Of a stretch of 64,000 nt of DNA, positions 10,216-22,515 are shown piece after piece (the first letter of the stretch is position 1; each line of letters starts with the position of its first letter). Both the position numbers and the translations under genes were made by a program. This stretch comes from Boswellia sacra (lineage: Eukaryota > Streptophyta > Magnoliopsida > Sapindales > Burseraceae). A model generated the notes under the pieces. The model saw only the letters and a program-made list of their open reading frames with translations, searched no databases and was not told where the DNA came from. The DNA lies in contig SNVD02013300.1 of the NCBI GenBank assembly GCA_013180625.2, positions 1 to 64,000 on the forward strand, in the 5' to 3' direction.

Positions 10216-12389
10216 CCCAAAGTGTTATTTGTTTCTTTTTTGCCTTTTTTTTTCTCGTTTTAAAACTTAAGTTGATGAATATATTTGATGATTAATAAGA
10301 GGGAGAAAATGCGAGAAAATATAGGAAGAAGAGAGAAGAAGATGAGAGAGATATTGGAATTACAGAGAGAGAAAGGATGAAGAAAGAGAAGAAGATGATG
10401 GAGAATGCGGGAAAATATAGGAAGAAGGGTAATGAGGTAATTTATGAGAAAAATGTCTACTGCATCTAAATTTTATGGAAGTGGCTTATTTTTCAATGAG
10501 ACCTCTTAATTTGGACTATTTTTTCAATTTTTCTTATTTGTTTCTAAAAATTCAATTATTTGATTATTAAATCTGTTGTGACTGATCATTTGGCAATTAT
10601 TGATTTGTCACCTCCTTTCTATATATGATTTATTTTTAGAAGGATAATAGTTGGGTCAGCATTTTGCATGTGTGTTGGCTTGTGGCTGTAGAACAAGGCT
10701 GGTCGATGAAAGAAAATGAGGAATTGAAATTCTTTTAATTTCCCCTGTCAATTGAGCTCTTTGGTGTAGGAGATTGACGTTGGGATACGAAGGAACTTGA
10801 TGTATCCCTTTGATAGTTTCTAGGTAGGCTTTTGGGAGAAGCATCTGTTGCTTGCTTTGACGTGGCTATGTACCAGATGGTGCCGGTGAGATAAGATAGT
10901 GACAGTTAGGATGTAATAGCAATGAAAGTGGTGCTTTGTTTGTTGTGAGCGACGTGGCGACGGAAAGCACAACATTTTCAATCAATATATATATAACTAT
11001 ATATATATATATATATAGTTATATATTTTGATTGATTGATTTGTTGTGGGTACAGTCAGCAACTTTGTTTGTTGTTCTTGATTTTTTTTTCCTTTTTAAT
11101 ACCTGTTTGAAATTTTAAAGCGAAGGTCGAAAGTTGTTAGACTGTTATTGTAATCTTGATAAAATATTGTTTGTTTGTCCTTGGCCACAGGTACATAGGT
11201 AATTTAATTGTTGAGAGGATATTTTATTATTAAAACTTACTAGAAGGGTAAATAAGTAATTGGGCTCTCGCTGCTTTGTCAACAACCAACCGACTTACGG
11301 AGTCTGTTAAGGACGGGCTTAATTGATGAATTTGGTAAATGGTTGGGGAGGTGATTATAAAATTTTGAAAGGATACACATCTGAATGATTTTTGATGAAG
11401 CAACTATGAAATTAGTTCCAGTGACTACCTAAGATTTTGCAATCTTATCTGTGTATTAAGACATTTATATAAGATAAGATATTCCAAAATTCCAAGTGGA
11501 GGGCTTCAAGTGGCATAAAAGGCTTACAAAGAAAGAGAGAAAGAAAAAGAGTAGATAGATTTATAGTCCAACCTAGAGCGAATTTAATGAGTTGATTTAT
11601 TTTTTAATATTTAATTCGGATTTCTCTTTGTTTTAACCAAAGGAATTCAAGCCCGAGAAATCTTTGTCATAGTAAAAAGTTGAAACTCTGTTCTTATTGT
11701 ATAAACATTAGAAGTTCATCTTTTAGTTGAATTGAAGTAGGTTCATGATATAGCCACACCGGTACCTAACATTACTGAAATTTTAGGAACACAGGTCTAT
11801 GCTTCAACTTAATTTTTGCTTTCCCACTACTACTTCCGGAGCAAATTTCAGATTACCCTTTTGGCTTGGCTTTAATTAATTGGTTATCCATTGGGTGCTA
11901 ACAAAATGGTTGGTCTCTTTTTACTAGTCATTTTAGAGGTCTTTTTCTCCTAGTCGGCATGGTTAACCATGAAGCCACCCGACGTCTAGAATTTTATATT
12001 ATTATTAGAAAATTGTATTTATTTTTTAGAATTCTTGCTCAGTGATTTAGGTTACCCAAATTTGGAGTTTCCTAACAATTCCTATGTTGTCTAAAATTTG
12101 CAGGCACAGTTGGATGATTGGAAGATGACACATACAACTGCACTCGTACACATGCTCCTATATATATGTATGTAAATACACAATAACATAACGTAAATAA
12201 AACATCAAACTTCATAAATTATAACTAGTTTGTGCGGCCAGTTGTATGTGTAATATTACGGTTAAAACTTAAAAGCATCTTCTCTTTGTCTATGTCTTCT
12301 AGAGGTGGGTGACCGCTGGCAACAAGCTGCTCAGGGACTCACTCGGCCCTGCGGATTGCACAGCAACACTCTGGTGGGTAAATTCAACA

Positions 12390-12391
<2 letters not shown>
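10216..12391. other. intergenic with purine-rich tract and TA palindrome
   Basis: 10300-10440 is strongly GA-rich on the plus strand. 10983-11033 is a near-perfect palindrome (aatcaatata...tatatattttgatt) with a TA core. No protein-coding signal is supported. Confidence 0.55.

Positions 12392-12431
<40 letters not shown>
12392..12431. repeat. (TA)n microsatellite
   Basis: About 20 uninterrupted TA dinucleotides. Confidence 0.95.
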
Positions 12432-12434
<3 letters not shown>

Positions 12435-12587
12435 ATATAATATAAAATTCTCTCTAAACTAACTCAAACAAAATTACTAAGAAAATTTTGCAATCTCACC
12501 AGTATGGGAGTCATCCATCCAACGTAAAAAATAACACACAGCATGAATGCCATCAAATTAACCATGAGTGCCGATTACCAAACGTTT

Positions 12588-12712
12588 GGTAGAGAAAGTC
12601 CCACAGGGGCGACCTGAGAACATATGAAATAGGGCATCGCCCTAATTAAAGGAACGTACCCATGCCCATATCTATATATGGTCTCAGGTCTCCCCTGCAG
12701 GACTTCTCCACC
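12588..12712 (-). ncRNA. MIR398: miR398 precursor hairpin
   Basis: The minus strand folds into a plant pre-miRNA stem-loop. The 5' arm (about 12676-12712) and the 3' arm (12588-12624) pair over roughly 37 nt with a one-base bulge and a handful of mismatches, and an inner GGGCAT/ATGCCC stem closes the loop. The 3' arm contains UGUUCUCAGGUCGCCCCUG preceded by UA (12604-12624), a 21-nt miR398-family sequence. The star strand lies at about 12677-12697. In plants miR398 directs cleavage of Cu/Zn superoxide dismutase mRNAs (CSD1, CSD2) and of the CCS chaperone, saving copper and shaping oxidative-stress responses. Position 2 (A) and position 14 (G) differ from the common Arabidopsis form. A TATA box and GTAC motifs lie upstream. 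A 62-aa ORF covering the hairpin is incidental. Confidence 0.93.
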
Positions 12713-12767
12713 TCGACAATTATATGTTCGCTTTGCCAGTTGCCTCACAATTCGCGGTTCCATCTTG

Positions 12768-12776
12768 ATTATATAG
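12768..12776 (-). promoter_or_regulatory. TATA box of MIR398
   Basis: The minus strand reads ctatataatc about 55 nt upstream of the hairpin base, which would place transcription start near 12740, between TATA and hairpin. Confidence 0.6.
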
Positions 12777-12823
12777 CAGATCCAGATATATTTATATTCT
12801 TCCTATTTGAGTTGATCGATTGT

Positions 12824-12995
12824 GTACTACACAACTAGGCCAAGGGTACTCCAAAGATGGGACTCGGTAGGAGCTGTTGATTGTGAGTACAATTTTGTTG
12901 TTCTCCTTTTTGTACTATTGAATTGAATTTAGTAATGTGAATTGCTGGTGAATACACTCTAAAACTCATTTCAATGTACTACTCTTTGAATGTAC
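12824..12995 (-). promoter_or_regulatory. cluster of six GTAC copper-response cores
   Basis: GTAC occurs at 12824, 12846, 12887, 12912, 12976 and 12992, six times in 172 bp, where about 0.7 would be expected by chance. GTAC is the core bound by SPL7/CRR1-type copper-deficiency regulators, which activate MIR398 in Arabidopsis. The cluster lies 50-230 bp upstream of the TATA box. The regulatory role is inferred from this arrangement. Confidence 0.65.
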
Positions 12996-15614
12996 TACAT
13001 GTGCAAGCGTTTGGAAAACTCTCAGGCTGGGCCCAGCACAAATTTTTCACTTCTCGGCCATCTTGGAACTATTGGGCTTTCGGCCTTTCAGATGGCCCAA
13101 CCTCTTCTGTACCTATTTTGCTTCCGTTTTAATTGATTCTAAAGTAGCTCCACTTCTTTTCTTAGTAGTCCCACTTTCTAAATAACTTTACCACCCATGT
13201 CACTTCACTAATTAGAATGAATCAAAAAAGAATTCCCAAAGGGAGTTTGTTATTTTGTCGATCCAACTTTATATGTTATGCTTATTCTTCCTGTTCAGAT
13301 TCGTGCCTTTTTTTTAAATTTCAATTAAATTGCAATAAAATGTTGCAATGTAATTATTTCCAAGCACATTGGCCCTAATTCCTTTATACATCAACGAAGA
13401 CATATTTATATTCAGCCACTAGTAAAAGGGTGGGAACCAACATTTACATAAATTAATTGAAAGAGTAAGGGTAAAATTGTACTTTTACTAACAGTTCAAT
13501 ACCAAGTCCATCCATAAAGGTGGTTTGTGATGTATGTATGGAAGATATGGGGCGTTGATTGATTAAAATTGTCAAACTTTGTCTATGAGTAGTGAATTCA
13601 CAAACTTTAAGGGTAGTTTGTGATGATGTCCATTACTTATTTATACACAAATCATTGCTATTCGTTAAATAAGTTGATTTTATATGTTCATTACTTCAAT
13701 TACTTTATAACAAATCACTTTGTAGGCAAGAGTTTTTACACAAATTTTGTAAGGCTACTATTATTATTTATAATACGTAATATTTTGATTTAAGATATTT
13801 TAAATATTTCTCTTAGGAAGTTCTTTATCTTGTAGAAAGTTCAGCATGTTACTATTATTAGCATCTTAATAAATTATGAATGAAGACATTAAAAAATCTT
13901 CGCAAAATTTGAAACTTATAAAGTTCTTATTTCAAAAAATATATATACATCTATAAAGTTTTCAAATTCATATGAAATATAATTTCACGATTCAAGTCTC
14001 ATCGTACTTGTAATCTACTATTATAAATGCTATCAAAATCTCTATAAAAAAAAAATCCTAAAAAATCACCAAAATCCACATTCGTTTCCCTCTCCAAAAT
14101 TCATAGCAAATAACACATGCAAGTTTCCATGCTGTCATGGATATAATAAGTAGTTTATGAGATACAATGATCTGATAAACAATGGGACTTACCCTGAGAA
14201 TGGTGGAGATTGTTTGAACCGCAACCTTTCGTCTTCTTCTTGCTTTTTGTCTCTCCAAAAAACTCGATCACACACCAGTTCACAACACATTTCTACGTTG
14301 TTTGAATAAAAAATAGCTTCCGTATTGAATGGAAAACAAAAGACAGCGAGTGATGATGGAGGGTGAGTAACCGTCCAGGAGGAGATGAAATTTTGATTTC
14401 TTGGATGGCTATTTTAAGTGTAAGGGTATAAATGTCCTCCAAAATGGGGTGTTGGAGAAAGATGCGGAGAACAGCAGCTGGCACTGCTCTCTCTTAAATT
14501 TTCGATGTTGTTCTTCTTTACTCTTCATTTCCAGAGCCGCGCACACATTATCTGCTACGGTCAAGTCCAACCAAATCAGAAGGTGCCTTCTTCCCTTCCT
14601 AATTCTTCAAAAAATGACTTTGGTTTGTCTCTGATCGACTTTCCTTTTGTTCTGTTCTCACTTGATCTCTTTATTGATTATTTGTAAGTTACCAACTTTA
14701 TTTTTTGTCCTCACTCCCAAGTGTAGGTCAGGGTTTGCTTAAAGATGGTCATGGGCATTTTCATTTGATTAGATACTGCAGGGGTTTGTTAGTTCAGATC
14801 GGCTGCAACTGCAAGTTTTGATTTTGTTTCATATAGTTGTTAAAAAAAGCTCCGAACTATTTCTGTTTTGTTTTAGCTCTTGTTACTGCTGTTATATCTA
14901 TACTGCAGTCTGTATTCTGAATATCTGTTGCAGTAAAAGCGATGGATTTAATTTAACATAATTAAATTGATTGATTATTTAATTCTTAAAGAAATCAATC
15001 TTTACTATAATGTGATTGATTTGTAATTAATTTACTTAACATTTGTAATTATTTAATTAATTAAGTTAATTAACATCTTATGTAGGAACTAATTAATTTT
15101 TTAACCACTATAATTAGCATAATCAATTGATAGACCCATAATAGGTATGTTGGGCAATAACCTGAGGTTGGAAACCTGGGTTCTATAATTTTTTTTATTT
15201 TTATTTTCTTGTAATATATATATGGCTATCAATACTTTTAGTGAAATGCGTTATAGCTCAGTGGTCATTCTGCTAGTCTAATATCAATTTTTGAGTGGGC
15301 ATTAATAAAATGGGCTAATAGGCTGTGTGCTTACATATAAATAAGAGGCTTTAGCAAGCATTAGAAACTAATGGACATAAGCTAATTTTACATAACATCA
15401 AAATAAATTGCTAATTCCCAGGGTTTTTGAATTATTTTTTGGGGCGAGGGCCGGGGGGGTTCGTCTGTTGTAATAAGCAAATAAAAATTATAAATTATAA
15501 ATGGGTAAATAAAAATTATAAAAGTTATATACAAGTTTATAAAAATTGTAAATGACTAAATAAAATTTATGTTTACAACTTTTATTTACTTATTTACAAC
15601 TTTACAACTTTTAC
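12996..15614. other. intergenic, no supported gene
   Basis: It holds AT-rich sequence with short unconvincing frames near 14.06-14.69 kb that show no family match. A tRNA box-A-like string at about 15247-15262 has no box B partner. Confidence 0.5.
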
Positions 15615-15985
15615 TTATTCATTTATAATTTTTATATACTTGTTTATGATTTTTATATATTTTTTACGGTTATTATACTGGTACAGCAGCTGTACTGCAG
15701 CAAAATCCAATCTTATATACCTTTTCTTTTTGTTTTTAGCTTCTATGAGTGCTCTAGTTACATAGACTTGTTGTAATTTCTTAAAATTTATGATAATAGT
15801 TCCAATGTTACTTCCCACCCGGAATGCTTTTATAGCCTCACCAACGATCTCTCTCCACATGCTAATGTTGCAAATTTCAATGATTTGCTTTTCTATCAGA
15901 TTGGTGGCCAAACCTCTGGGATTAGTGCCTTTTAACATTCACTGGCATTTGGTCCATTCAGCTCTCGTTGTTTTTCATACGCCAA
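15615..15985 (-). pseudogene. unrecognised gene fragment, frame-shifted
   Basis: The minus strand encodes a peptide of ordinary, gene-like composition. It runs GTNPRGLATNLIEKQIIEIC, then SMWREIVGEAIKAFRVGSN, then VYVTRALIEAK, before dissolving into Lys/Ile/Tyr-rich sequence at about 15.70 kb. Upstream, about one base out of frame, LNGPNASEC precedes the KGTNPRG segment, so the coding frame appears broken near 15.94 kb. I cannot name the family. The balanced amino acids, unlike the AT-biased translations around it, suggest a captured or relic exon of a host gene. The overlapping plus-strand ORF (15790-16032) is a shadow. Confidence 0.4.
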
Positions 15986-16477
15986 AGAACTTGATAAAAT
16001 TATCTCAAGCTAATTGTTACATTATGGAATGATATATCTCTCTCGATTCTTAGCAACTCACCCAATTAGGACTTGATAAATAAAGACATTATGATACACG
16101 ATGTAATTATTGGCATAGTGCGAATAATATGATGTAGATAATGCTTTTGGGAATTAATCTTATGAATTTTGCATAAAGCTAACCACTTAGACCTATATTT
16201 TCAGTGAGCTACTTAAATTTTCCAATGACTGCACATGATTTTCCCAATTTAGTAAACCATGAAGATTGCAAGGGTGGAATTATTGCTGCTGGTGTTCAAG
16301 GCACACCGAGCAAAAAAATCAATCATATCGTCCACTCCAAATTTCTAACTTATCTCTATCGTTGCAGCAATGTTGCTGCGTTTATATATATATCTCTGTG
16401 TGTGTATATCACGATCATTGACCCACATGTTTGAATTTTCAATATCTCTGTTGGATAAAAAGCAAATATTCTGGTAA

Positions 16478-16872
16478 CACTACAAGAAAATGGGCGTTTT
16501 ACGAGGGGCCGAAACTGGGATAAAAAGCCTTCTACGGCAGGCATGCAACGGTTTAAGCTCGCCATATAAAATGGCGTCGTAAAAACTCATTTTACATTTT
16601 GCTGCGGTTTCGGCTCGCTGTAAAAATGGTTTTACCGCAGTCACAATGGCCGCCGTAGAAATTCGTGGTTTGGTGGAAAATTATTTACCGCAGGCGCTCG
16701 GCCCGCTGTAAATAGTCTACTGCGTGCTTCCCTGCCCGCCGTAAATGATTATATCGTGGTACAGTAAAAAATCGTGGTTCGGCTTTTACCACAGGTGTCT
16801 GCCCGCCGTAAAAAGTGCTTGTTGTTGTCCCAGGTTATTAACCGCAGTCGTTAGGCCCGTAGTAAAAAAGAG
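16478..16872. repeat. CACTA 1 left TIR and subterminal repeats
   Basis: After the TIR a motif close to (t)taccgcag...ggcccg(c/t)(c/t)gtaaa recurs in both orientations about every 40-60 bp to near 16.87 kb. Such arrays are where CACTA-encoded proteins bind. Confidence 0.75.
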
Positions 16873-17305
16873 CTCAACTCCCAGAACCCTTTTGGCCATT
16901 TTTATGAAATCCGGGCCTGTAACCATTTTTTCAATCTATTTTTTTTAATTAATTCAAATAATTCATCATATGAAAACATGAACCAATAAAATGATATTCC
17001 AATAAAAAATAAGAGTATAACATAAGAGAATATTCACATACACATAAATTAATAAGTTATACATTCACATACAACATAAGAGTACCAAGTTTATTTGCAA
17101 TCCCATTCAAGTCTAGAAGTCTAGAAGTATAAAATAAGTCTAGAAGTCTTATTCCCATTCAAGTTTTCATGTGAAAAAAACCTGCACAAATAAAATGTAA
17201 TAATTAGATGTCTTACTATTACTAAGTTTATTAGAGAAGTTCAACTAAATGTTATATGCCAAAATTTATTTATTACTGAGTAATGATAAATAACTTCATA
17301 TATAC

Positions 17306-19064
17306 CTAATTTTCCTCATTCTCCTCCTCATTTGTTGTAGCAGCGTCCGCGTTGACGCGATTTTGGTGTACACTTGAAGCATCTGGAACTGAAACCTAAG
17401 ACATTTTAAAAAGTTTAGAAAAACTTGTAGTCCTAAATAGTTCCAAACAACACAAAATGCAATCCATCTTTAGACTCTGACTAATCCTATTTAGACAAAC
17501 AGTTCAACATTTCAAATTACTATTATCATCTTCATATAATAGCTTTGATTCCAATTGCAAGTATAACACCCTTAACAACCTTGATTCAAATTGCATCAAA
17601 TTTTCTATAAGATTTCAGCAAAACCCAAATTATTATAGCTGCAAATAGTAGTAAGACCTTTTGTTAACAGTACAATTTTTTCATCATCAAGTTAAAGTTA
17701 AGTAAATACCTGAGATCGCATAGGTGGTGGCAGCTGCTCTTCGATGTCTGGAAATTTCTGTTGCAGAAAGTTGTACAACTGAGTATTGTAGTCCTTTAGT
17801 TCTTTGTTCTCTACTCGCATTTCATGCAACTCTTGATGCAATTTCTCCACATCAATAGGTTGAGATGAGTATTGACTTTTAATAACAGATGGGGATGGAC
17901 CGTGGCCATATGTGCGAGCATAACCACGATGATCACGTCCTATTACGTCTTGAAATACTCGTTCTGCTACTGCATCTGTTTGTTGCTCATTAGGTATTCT
18001 AGAGATTCCTTTTTTTAATTGGCTCTACAAATGATGAGAATAAATCAAATGGTAAAAAAAGGATCATGTAATCAATTTCATACAAAATGTAATAGGAAAT
18101 AAGTTAGTTTAAAAAACGTACAATTATTTCGACACTCTCATTATCAACCACATCTCCACCACTTGTAGTTCTAGTCTTGATAAACACACTAATGCGATTA
18201 GTTTTTTCTCCACTCTTTGACATCTTAATAAAAAAAAGAATTATTAGTTTACAATTGCAAATGAAGAAAGTTACAAATATATCGTATTAACTACCATTGC
18301 AAAATCTCAAAACAATTCATATGAATTTATATGTTGTTAAAACTTACTTCTTCTCTCTTTTGGCAAAAGAAGTGCGACCAGTCCTATGAAGCGCAAACTG
18401 ATGGGCACGATTTGCCTTATTTCTCTCTACCTGTTTCTGTAATATTAAAGAGCCAAAACAAACCAATAAATATATAGTTTATACATATATGATTTGTTAG
18501 GATGTTTTGGTGAAAACGATTATGTTAACCATGATTTTGATTACTTACTTGAGCTCCTTCGCTGCTCCAATAAGCGACCAAAATCTTCCAATGCTCTTCA
18601 GTAATTTTCGGAGGAGTAAAAGCTAAATGTGCCTCATCCGTCGAATATGGCTTGTAAAAGTCTCTCTTTACATGAGCTTTCCAATCCCTCCAAAGTACTC
18701 CTATTGCTTTTAGACAATGAGGTCTATACTCATCCAGAACATCTATATTGTCTTACATTTACTGAAAATACAATGGATTGGTGTAGTTAAATTAAATATA
18801 TTTCAATTTATCAATTAGATGTAAATGCAATACCTTCACTTCTTTCCAAATGGCATTTAATTTGTGCTCAGGCATGGCATTCCAAATAGTAAAAGTCAAT
18901 GGAGCCATTGACCCATTCCTAGCTATAATGCCAAGTTGTGATGTAAACGTCTCTTTATTTGGACCAATTGGCTGCCATGTACTGTTAAAATCTACATATA
19001 ACGGTTGCCTTGAGCCCCATTCAGCATTACCACGAGCAGTCTCACGACCTTTTGTTACTTGCAA
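17306..19064 (-). CDS. CACTA 1 Transposase_24 (Ptta/En/Spm) type protein, multi-exon
   Basis: Six minus-strand exons can be read with GT/AG borders: 18834-19064, about 18549-18745, 18348-18436, 18122-18223, 17710-18024 and 17306-17395 (stop TAG). Exon 1 encodes VDFNSTWQPIGPNKETFTSQ and MPEHKLNAIWKEVK. Exon 2 encodes DEYRPHCLKAIGVLWRDWKA and LAFTPPKITEEHWKILVAYW. Exon 3 encodes ERNKANRAHQFALHRTGRTS. Exon 5 encodes VIGRDHRGYARTYGHGPSPS followed by a heptad-rich segment (VEKLHQELHEMRVENKELKD), probably a coiled coil. This order is typical of the accessory protein of plant CACTA elements (PF03004), thought to bind the subterminal repeats. The exon 1/2 junction is uncertain: phase-0 splicing at the obvious acceptor brings in TAA codons. 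Exons may also be missing upstream of 19064. Confidence 0.72.
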
Positions 19065-19166
19065 TGACTCACCTAATCATATGAAATTAGTTTGACACTA
19101 TAAATTAAAACATTTATGTAAAAATATTATCATTTATCATTTATCTACAAACAACCAGCAAACAGT

Positions 19167-20270
19167 AAACAACCAGATTAGCAGACGAGAGTAGATAACC
19201 AGCAGACAGATAGCAAACAGCAGGGGAAACACATAGAACAAAACAAGAATCTATAATGGTTCGAACCACATCCAGTTGCTTGTCTAAATCAAATCCAACA
19301 TAAGAAAGGAAGTGTTACAAGATATTTTACAAGAAAATTTTAGAAAGAATGGATGTGCAAAGAATTTACAAAAACAGTGGCTGTTTTTTCTTCTCTTTAT
19401 TCTTTTTATTTATGTATATATGCATATTCAATTTTGCTTTTCATGTTAACTTATTTCGATTCACTTTTATACTTACTTAATTTAATGCTTATTCATTCAT
19501 GACTATTTATTTACGTTTTTTTCATTTAATTAGTGCTCATTTCTATTGTTTATTTATGTTGATAATTAATTGAAACACAAAGTCATACTAATGAATGTGG
19601 CCATTTATTTTCGGCAACGTTTGTGATGGGCATTTAAATGCAAAGCAATGGCAGCAAGTGCAGAGAAAATGGACAAAACAATCAGTAAGGTTATGGCAAA
19701 ACAAAGGAAAAAATGCAAACTAATTAGTATTGTTATTGCACACTTTTTTATTTGATCGAGTTCCTACTTTCACAATATTGAAGCTGATTTTGTTGCATCA
19801 TTCAGCAGCCAATCAATGCACGAGAGGTGGCTGAATTTGGTTCATGCAAAATAACTAAAGTTAAATTAACTAGACTTAGTTTACTAACACAATAAATACA
19901 AAGTTCATTATAGTAACTTTAGTTAATTCTCTGTACCTTAATATAAAAACATACTGTTGTCCAAGAATTTATGTAAAGAACACATCCACAAGTGGCTTAC
20001 TACAGAGGCAAAATAAAGAAGACAACAAACAGCCAACAAACGACAAACAACCAGATTAGTAGACAGAGAGCAGATAACCAGCAGACAGACAACAAACAGC
20101 AGGAAAACACATAGAACAAAACAAGAATCTATAATGGCTCGAACCACATCCAGTTGCTGGTCTAAATCAAATCCAACATACAAAAGGAAGTGTTACAAGA
20201 TATTTTACAAGAAAATTGTAGAAAGAATGGATGTGCAAAGAATTTACAGAAACAGTGGCTGTTTTTTCTG
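19167..20270. repeat. pair of 226-bp direct repeats inside CACTA 1
   Basis: 19167-19392 and 20045-20270 are near-identical (aaacaaccagatta...gaaccacatccagttgc...acagtggctgttttttct), 878 bp apart. They resemble copia LTR pieces in style (ggttcgaacc, acaaaacaag), but no primer site lies between them. The long plus-strand ORF at 20190-20591 crosses the second copy and a Ser/Leu-rich repeat (20355-20447) and is not a gene. Confidence 0.7.
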
Positions 20271-21732
20271 CTCTTCTCCTGCTCTTTCCAATTCCTTCAA
20301 TTCAAGAACTCACTTAACTCTCTACCAGCTCTCTTACGGCTCTCTCAGTTCCAGCACTCAGAGCTCTTAGCTCTCTTGAGCTCTTGTAGCTTTTCCACTC
20401 AGAGCCCTCAGCTCTCGAGTTCTCGTAACTTTTGCAATCTGGACTCAAGAGAACTTCCAACTGTCTCACAACTCTCTCTACTCTCTTCCTTTGGCTTAAC
20501 TCATATCCTCCAGAATTTTCCACTCATCTCACTCTCTCATGTCCACTTCTTTTGGAGAGCACAACCAAGGTTGTTATTGCTTCCAACATAAAGAGAACTT
20601 TATACATGTATAATTTAAGTCAGCCACTAGTCTTATAAAATACTAAGACTACTCTAGCTCTATCAATTATACAAGTTGAGACACATTACACACACATACA
20701 TGAAAACTTTGAGCAAAATAACGATCTTTGATTTGGCCCAAAATGATAGGTGGAAAAATTTGAGCAAAATAATTCAAATGAAATGAAATGTAATTTTCCA
20801 GGTTCTCAAATGATACCTATACAGCTGTAGAAAACTTCTGAGAAAATCCCAATAATAAAACTTTGAGCTTTATTCTTCCTCGTGATGACTTGCGCTCTAC
20901 AGAAGTTATTCTCGTTGATTTTGGCACCAAAGTCTTGTCTAATCACCAAGTTTCTTCTCCAATCCTATATGCATGTATCTGTAATCAAATTATTCAGAAA
21001 ATTATAAAATTATATGGCCTAATCCAGACAGCAAGAATTGCAGTATATGTATCATAAACTATCCCAAAATAGAAAAACAAAACTTAGATTCTCTCCAAAC
21101 TCATAGGTCATCTCTCTCATTTATCTTGCGTTTACTTGACATTCTTCTCACTTTCAGCCAAATTTCTTTGAAAACTCATTATTAGATACTTTTTGCACCG
21201 TTAAAATGGTTGAGCAGTTTATCAAATCGTCGAAGGGTGAATGCCAATAAAATGACCTTTGTTGACCTGATTATTGTTTGTATCACAACTATGCATTTTG
21301 TTTAGCCTGTATATGCATCTTAATCCTAACAAAAACACAAAAAATGCTCTAATTTACCTATATACAACCGCCTAAAGTACCCAATCTAAACAACCAAATA
21401 ACATATACGATGAACTCCAAAAAGTTGTAGTGAAATTAATGACAGAATATGTTGTCTTTGTGAATAATCTCACTAGAAAAACATTCTCCACATCAGCAAC
21501 CACAAGTTTCTTGATTTGGAGAAGTATTGCAGCTGCCAGTTTTACAGTTTTTCAGGGTAGCTTGAGTCAGCACCATTCAATTCATCACCACAAAGGGGCA
21601 GGGATTCACAGTGTGATCAAGAGGGGTGGGCAATTAAGGATAGTAGAGCACAAACCATCTTGGTTGTAGTCTTGTAAGGTACATCCATATGATGTTATCA
21701 AAAGTTAGATAAGTAAGATGAAGTAATTAAGA

Positions 21733-21920
21733 GTAATATTACTTTTATAAATTATTTATACAAACTCACTTTTATAAATTGACATGGCATGATGTGATTA
21801 GATGAATAGATACTAATAATAAATTTTATCAATTAGTATCGGTGATACGGTGATCATGCAATGATGTCATATAGTTTGTATTATGAGTTTATACAATTAA
21901 CTTGTAAGAGGAGTATCACT
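21733..21920. mobile_element. MITE, diverged, inside CACTA 1
   Basis: The ends agtaatattacttttataa and (reverse) aagtgatactcctcttacaa form an imperfect terminal inverted repeat. The interior carries gacatggcatgatgtg and gatgtcatatag. It is related in layout to the MITE at 50121-50334. Confidence 0.55.
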
Positions 21921-22458
21921 TATGAAGGTAATATTCTATTATATATTTCATATTTTAACATAATGGTATTGATCTTTTTTAGTGTTTATCTGTTTCCGAG
22001 TGAATGAATTACATGTACATGGCCTTGCGCTTTATATAACTAGACACAAAATACACGTCATAAGTAACTACAAAACTCAACATATATTTTATAATATCTA
22101 ATTTACCTGTGATCAATTTGATTTAAATAAAAAAAACTAATCAAATAATTAATAAATTACATTTTAAAAAGAAAATGTTGTGAAGAGCCCATATATGAGA
22201 TGTCAAGACATCATCTCCTGGGCTTTGTAGCTAGGCCCATAATGTTACATGTTATTCACATGGGCCACTAGAAACCAGCCCAAATTCAGATCAAATTCAA
22301 AAAACAAAACTTGTCGAAATATAATGATGACTCTTTAACAGTAGAATCACAATTTTTGGTAAAATCTCAACTCAGTAAATGCTTTATTCAGGGATAATTT
22401 AGCACAAGGTCATGACCTCAAACACATCTAATCAAGAAATTTCATTAATTCACTTTGT

Positions 22459-22460
22459 AC

Positions 22461-22512
<52 letters not shown>
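22459..22512. repeat. (TA)n microsatellite
   Basis: About 25 TA units. The Ile/Tyr ORF that starts here is a translation of this tract. Confidence 0.95.

Positions 22513-22515
<3 letters not shown>

Noticed and set aside
12575..12763. 62-aa minus-strand ORF over the miR398 hairpin
   Set aside because: The bases are explained by an RNA stem-loop; the peptide matches no family.
15247..15262. possible tRNA gene (tagctcagtgg, box-A-like)
   Set aside because: No box B and no cloverleaf within the following 80 bases.
20190..20591. 133-aa Ser/Leu-rich ORF
   Set aside because: It crosses a direct repeat and a short ctcagagctc-type repeat; no conserved domain.
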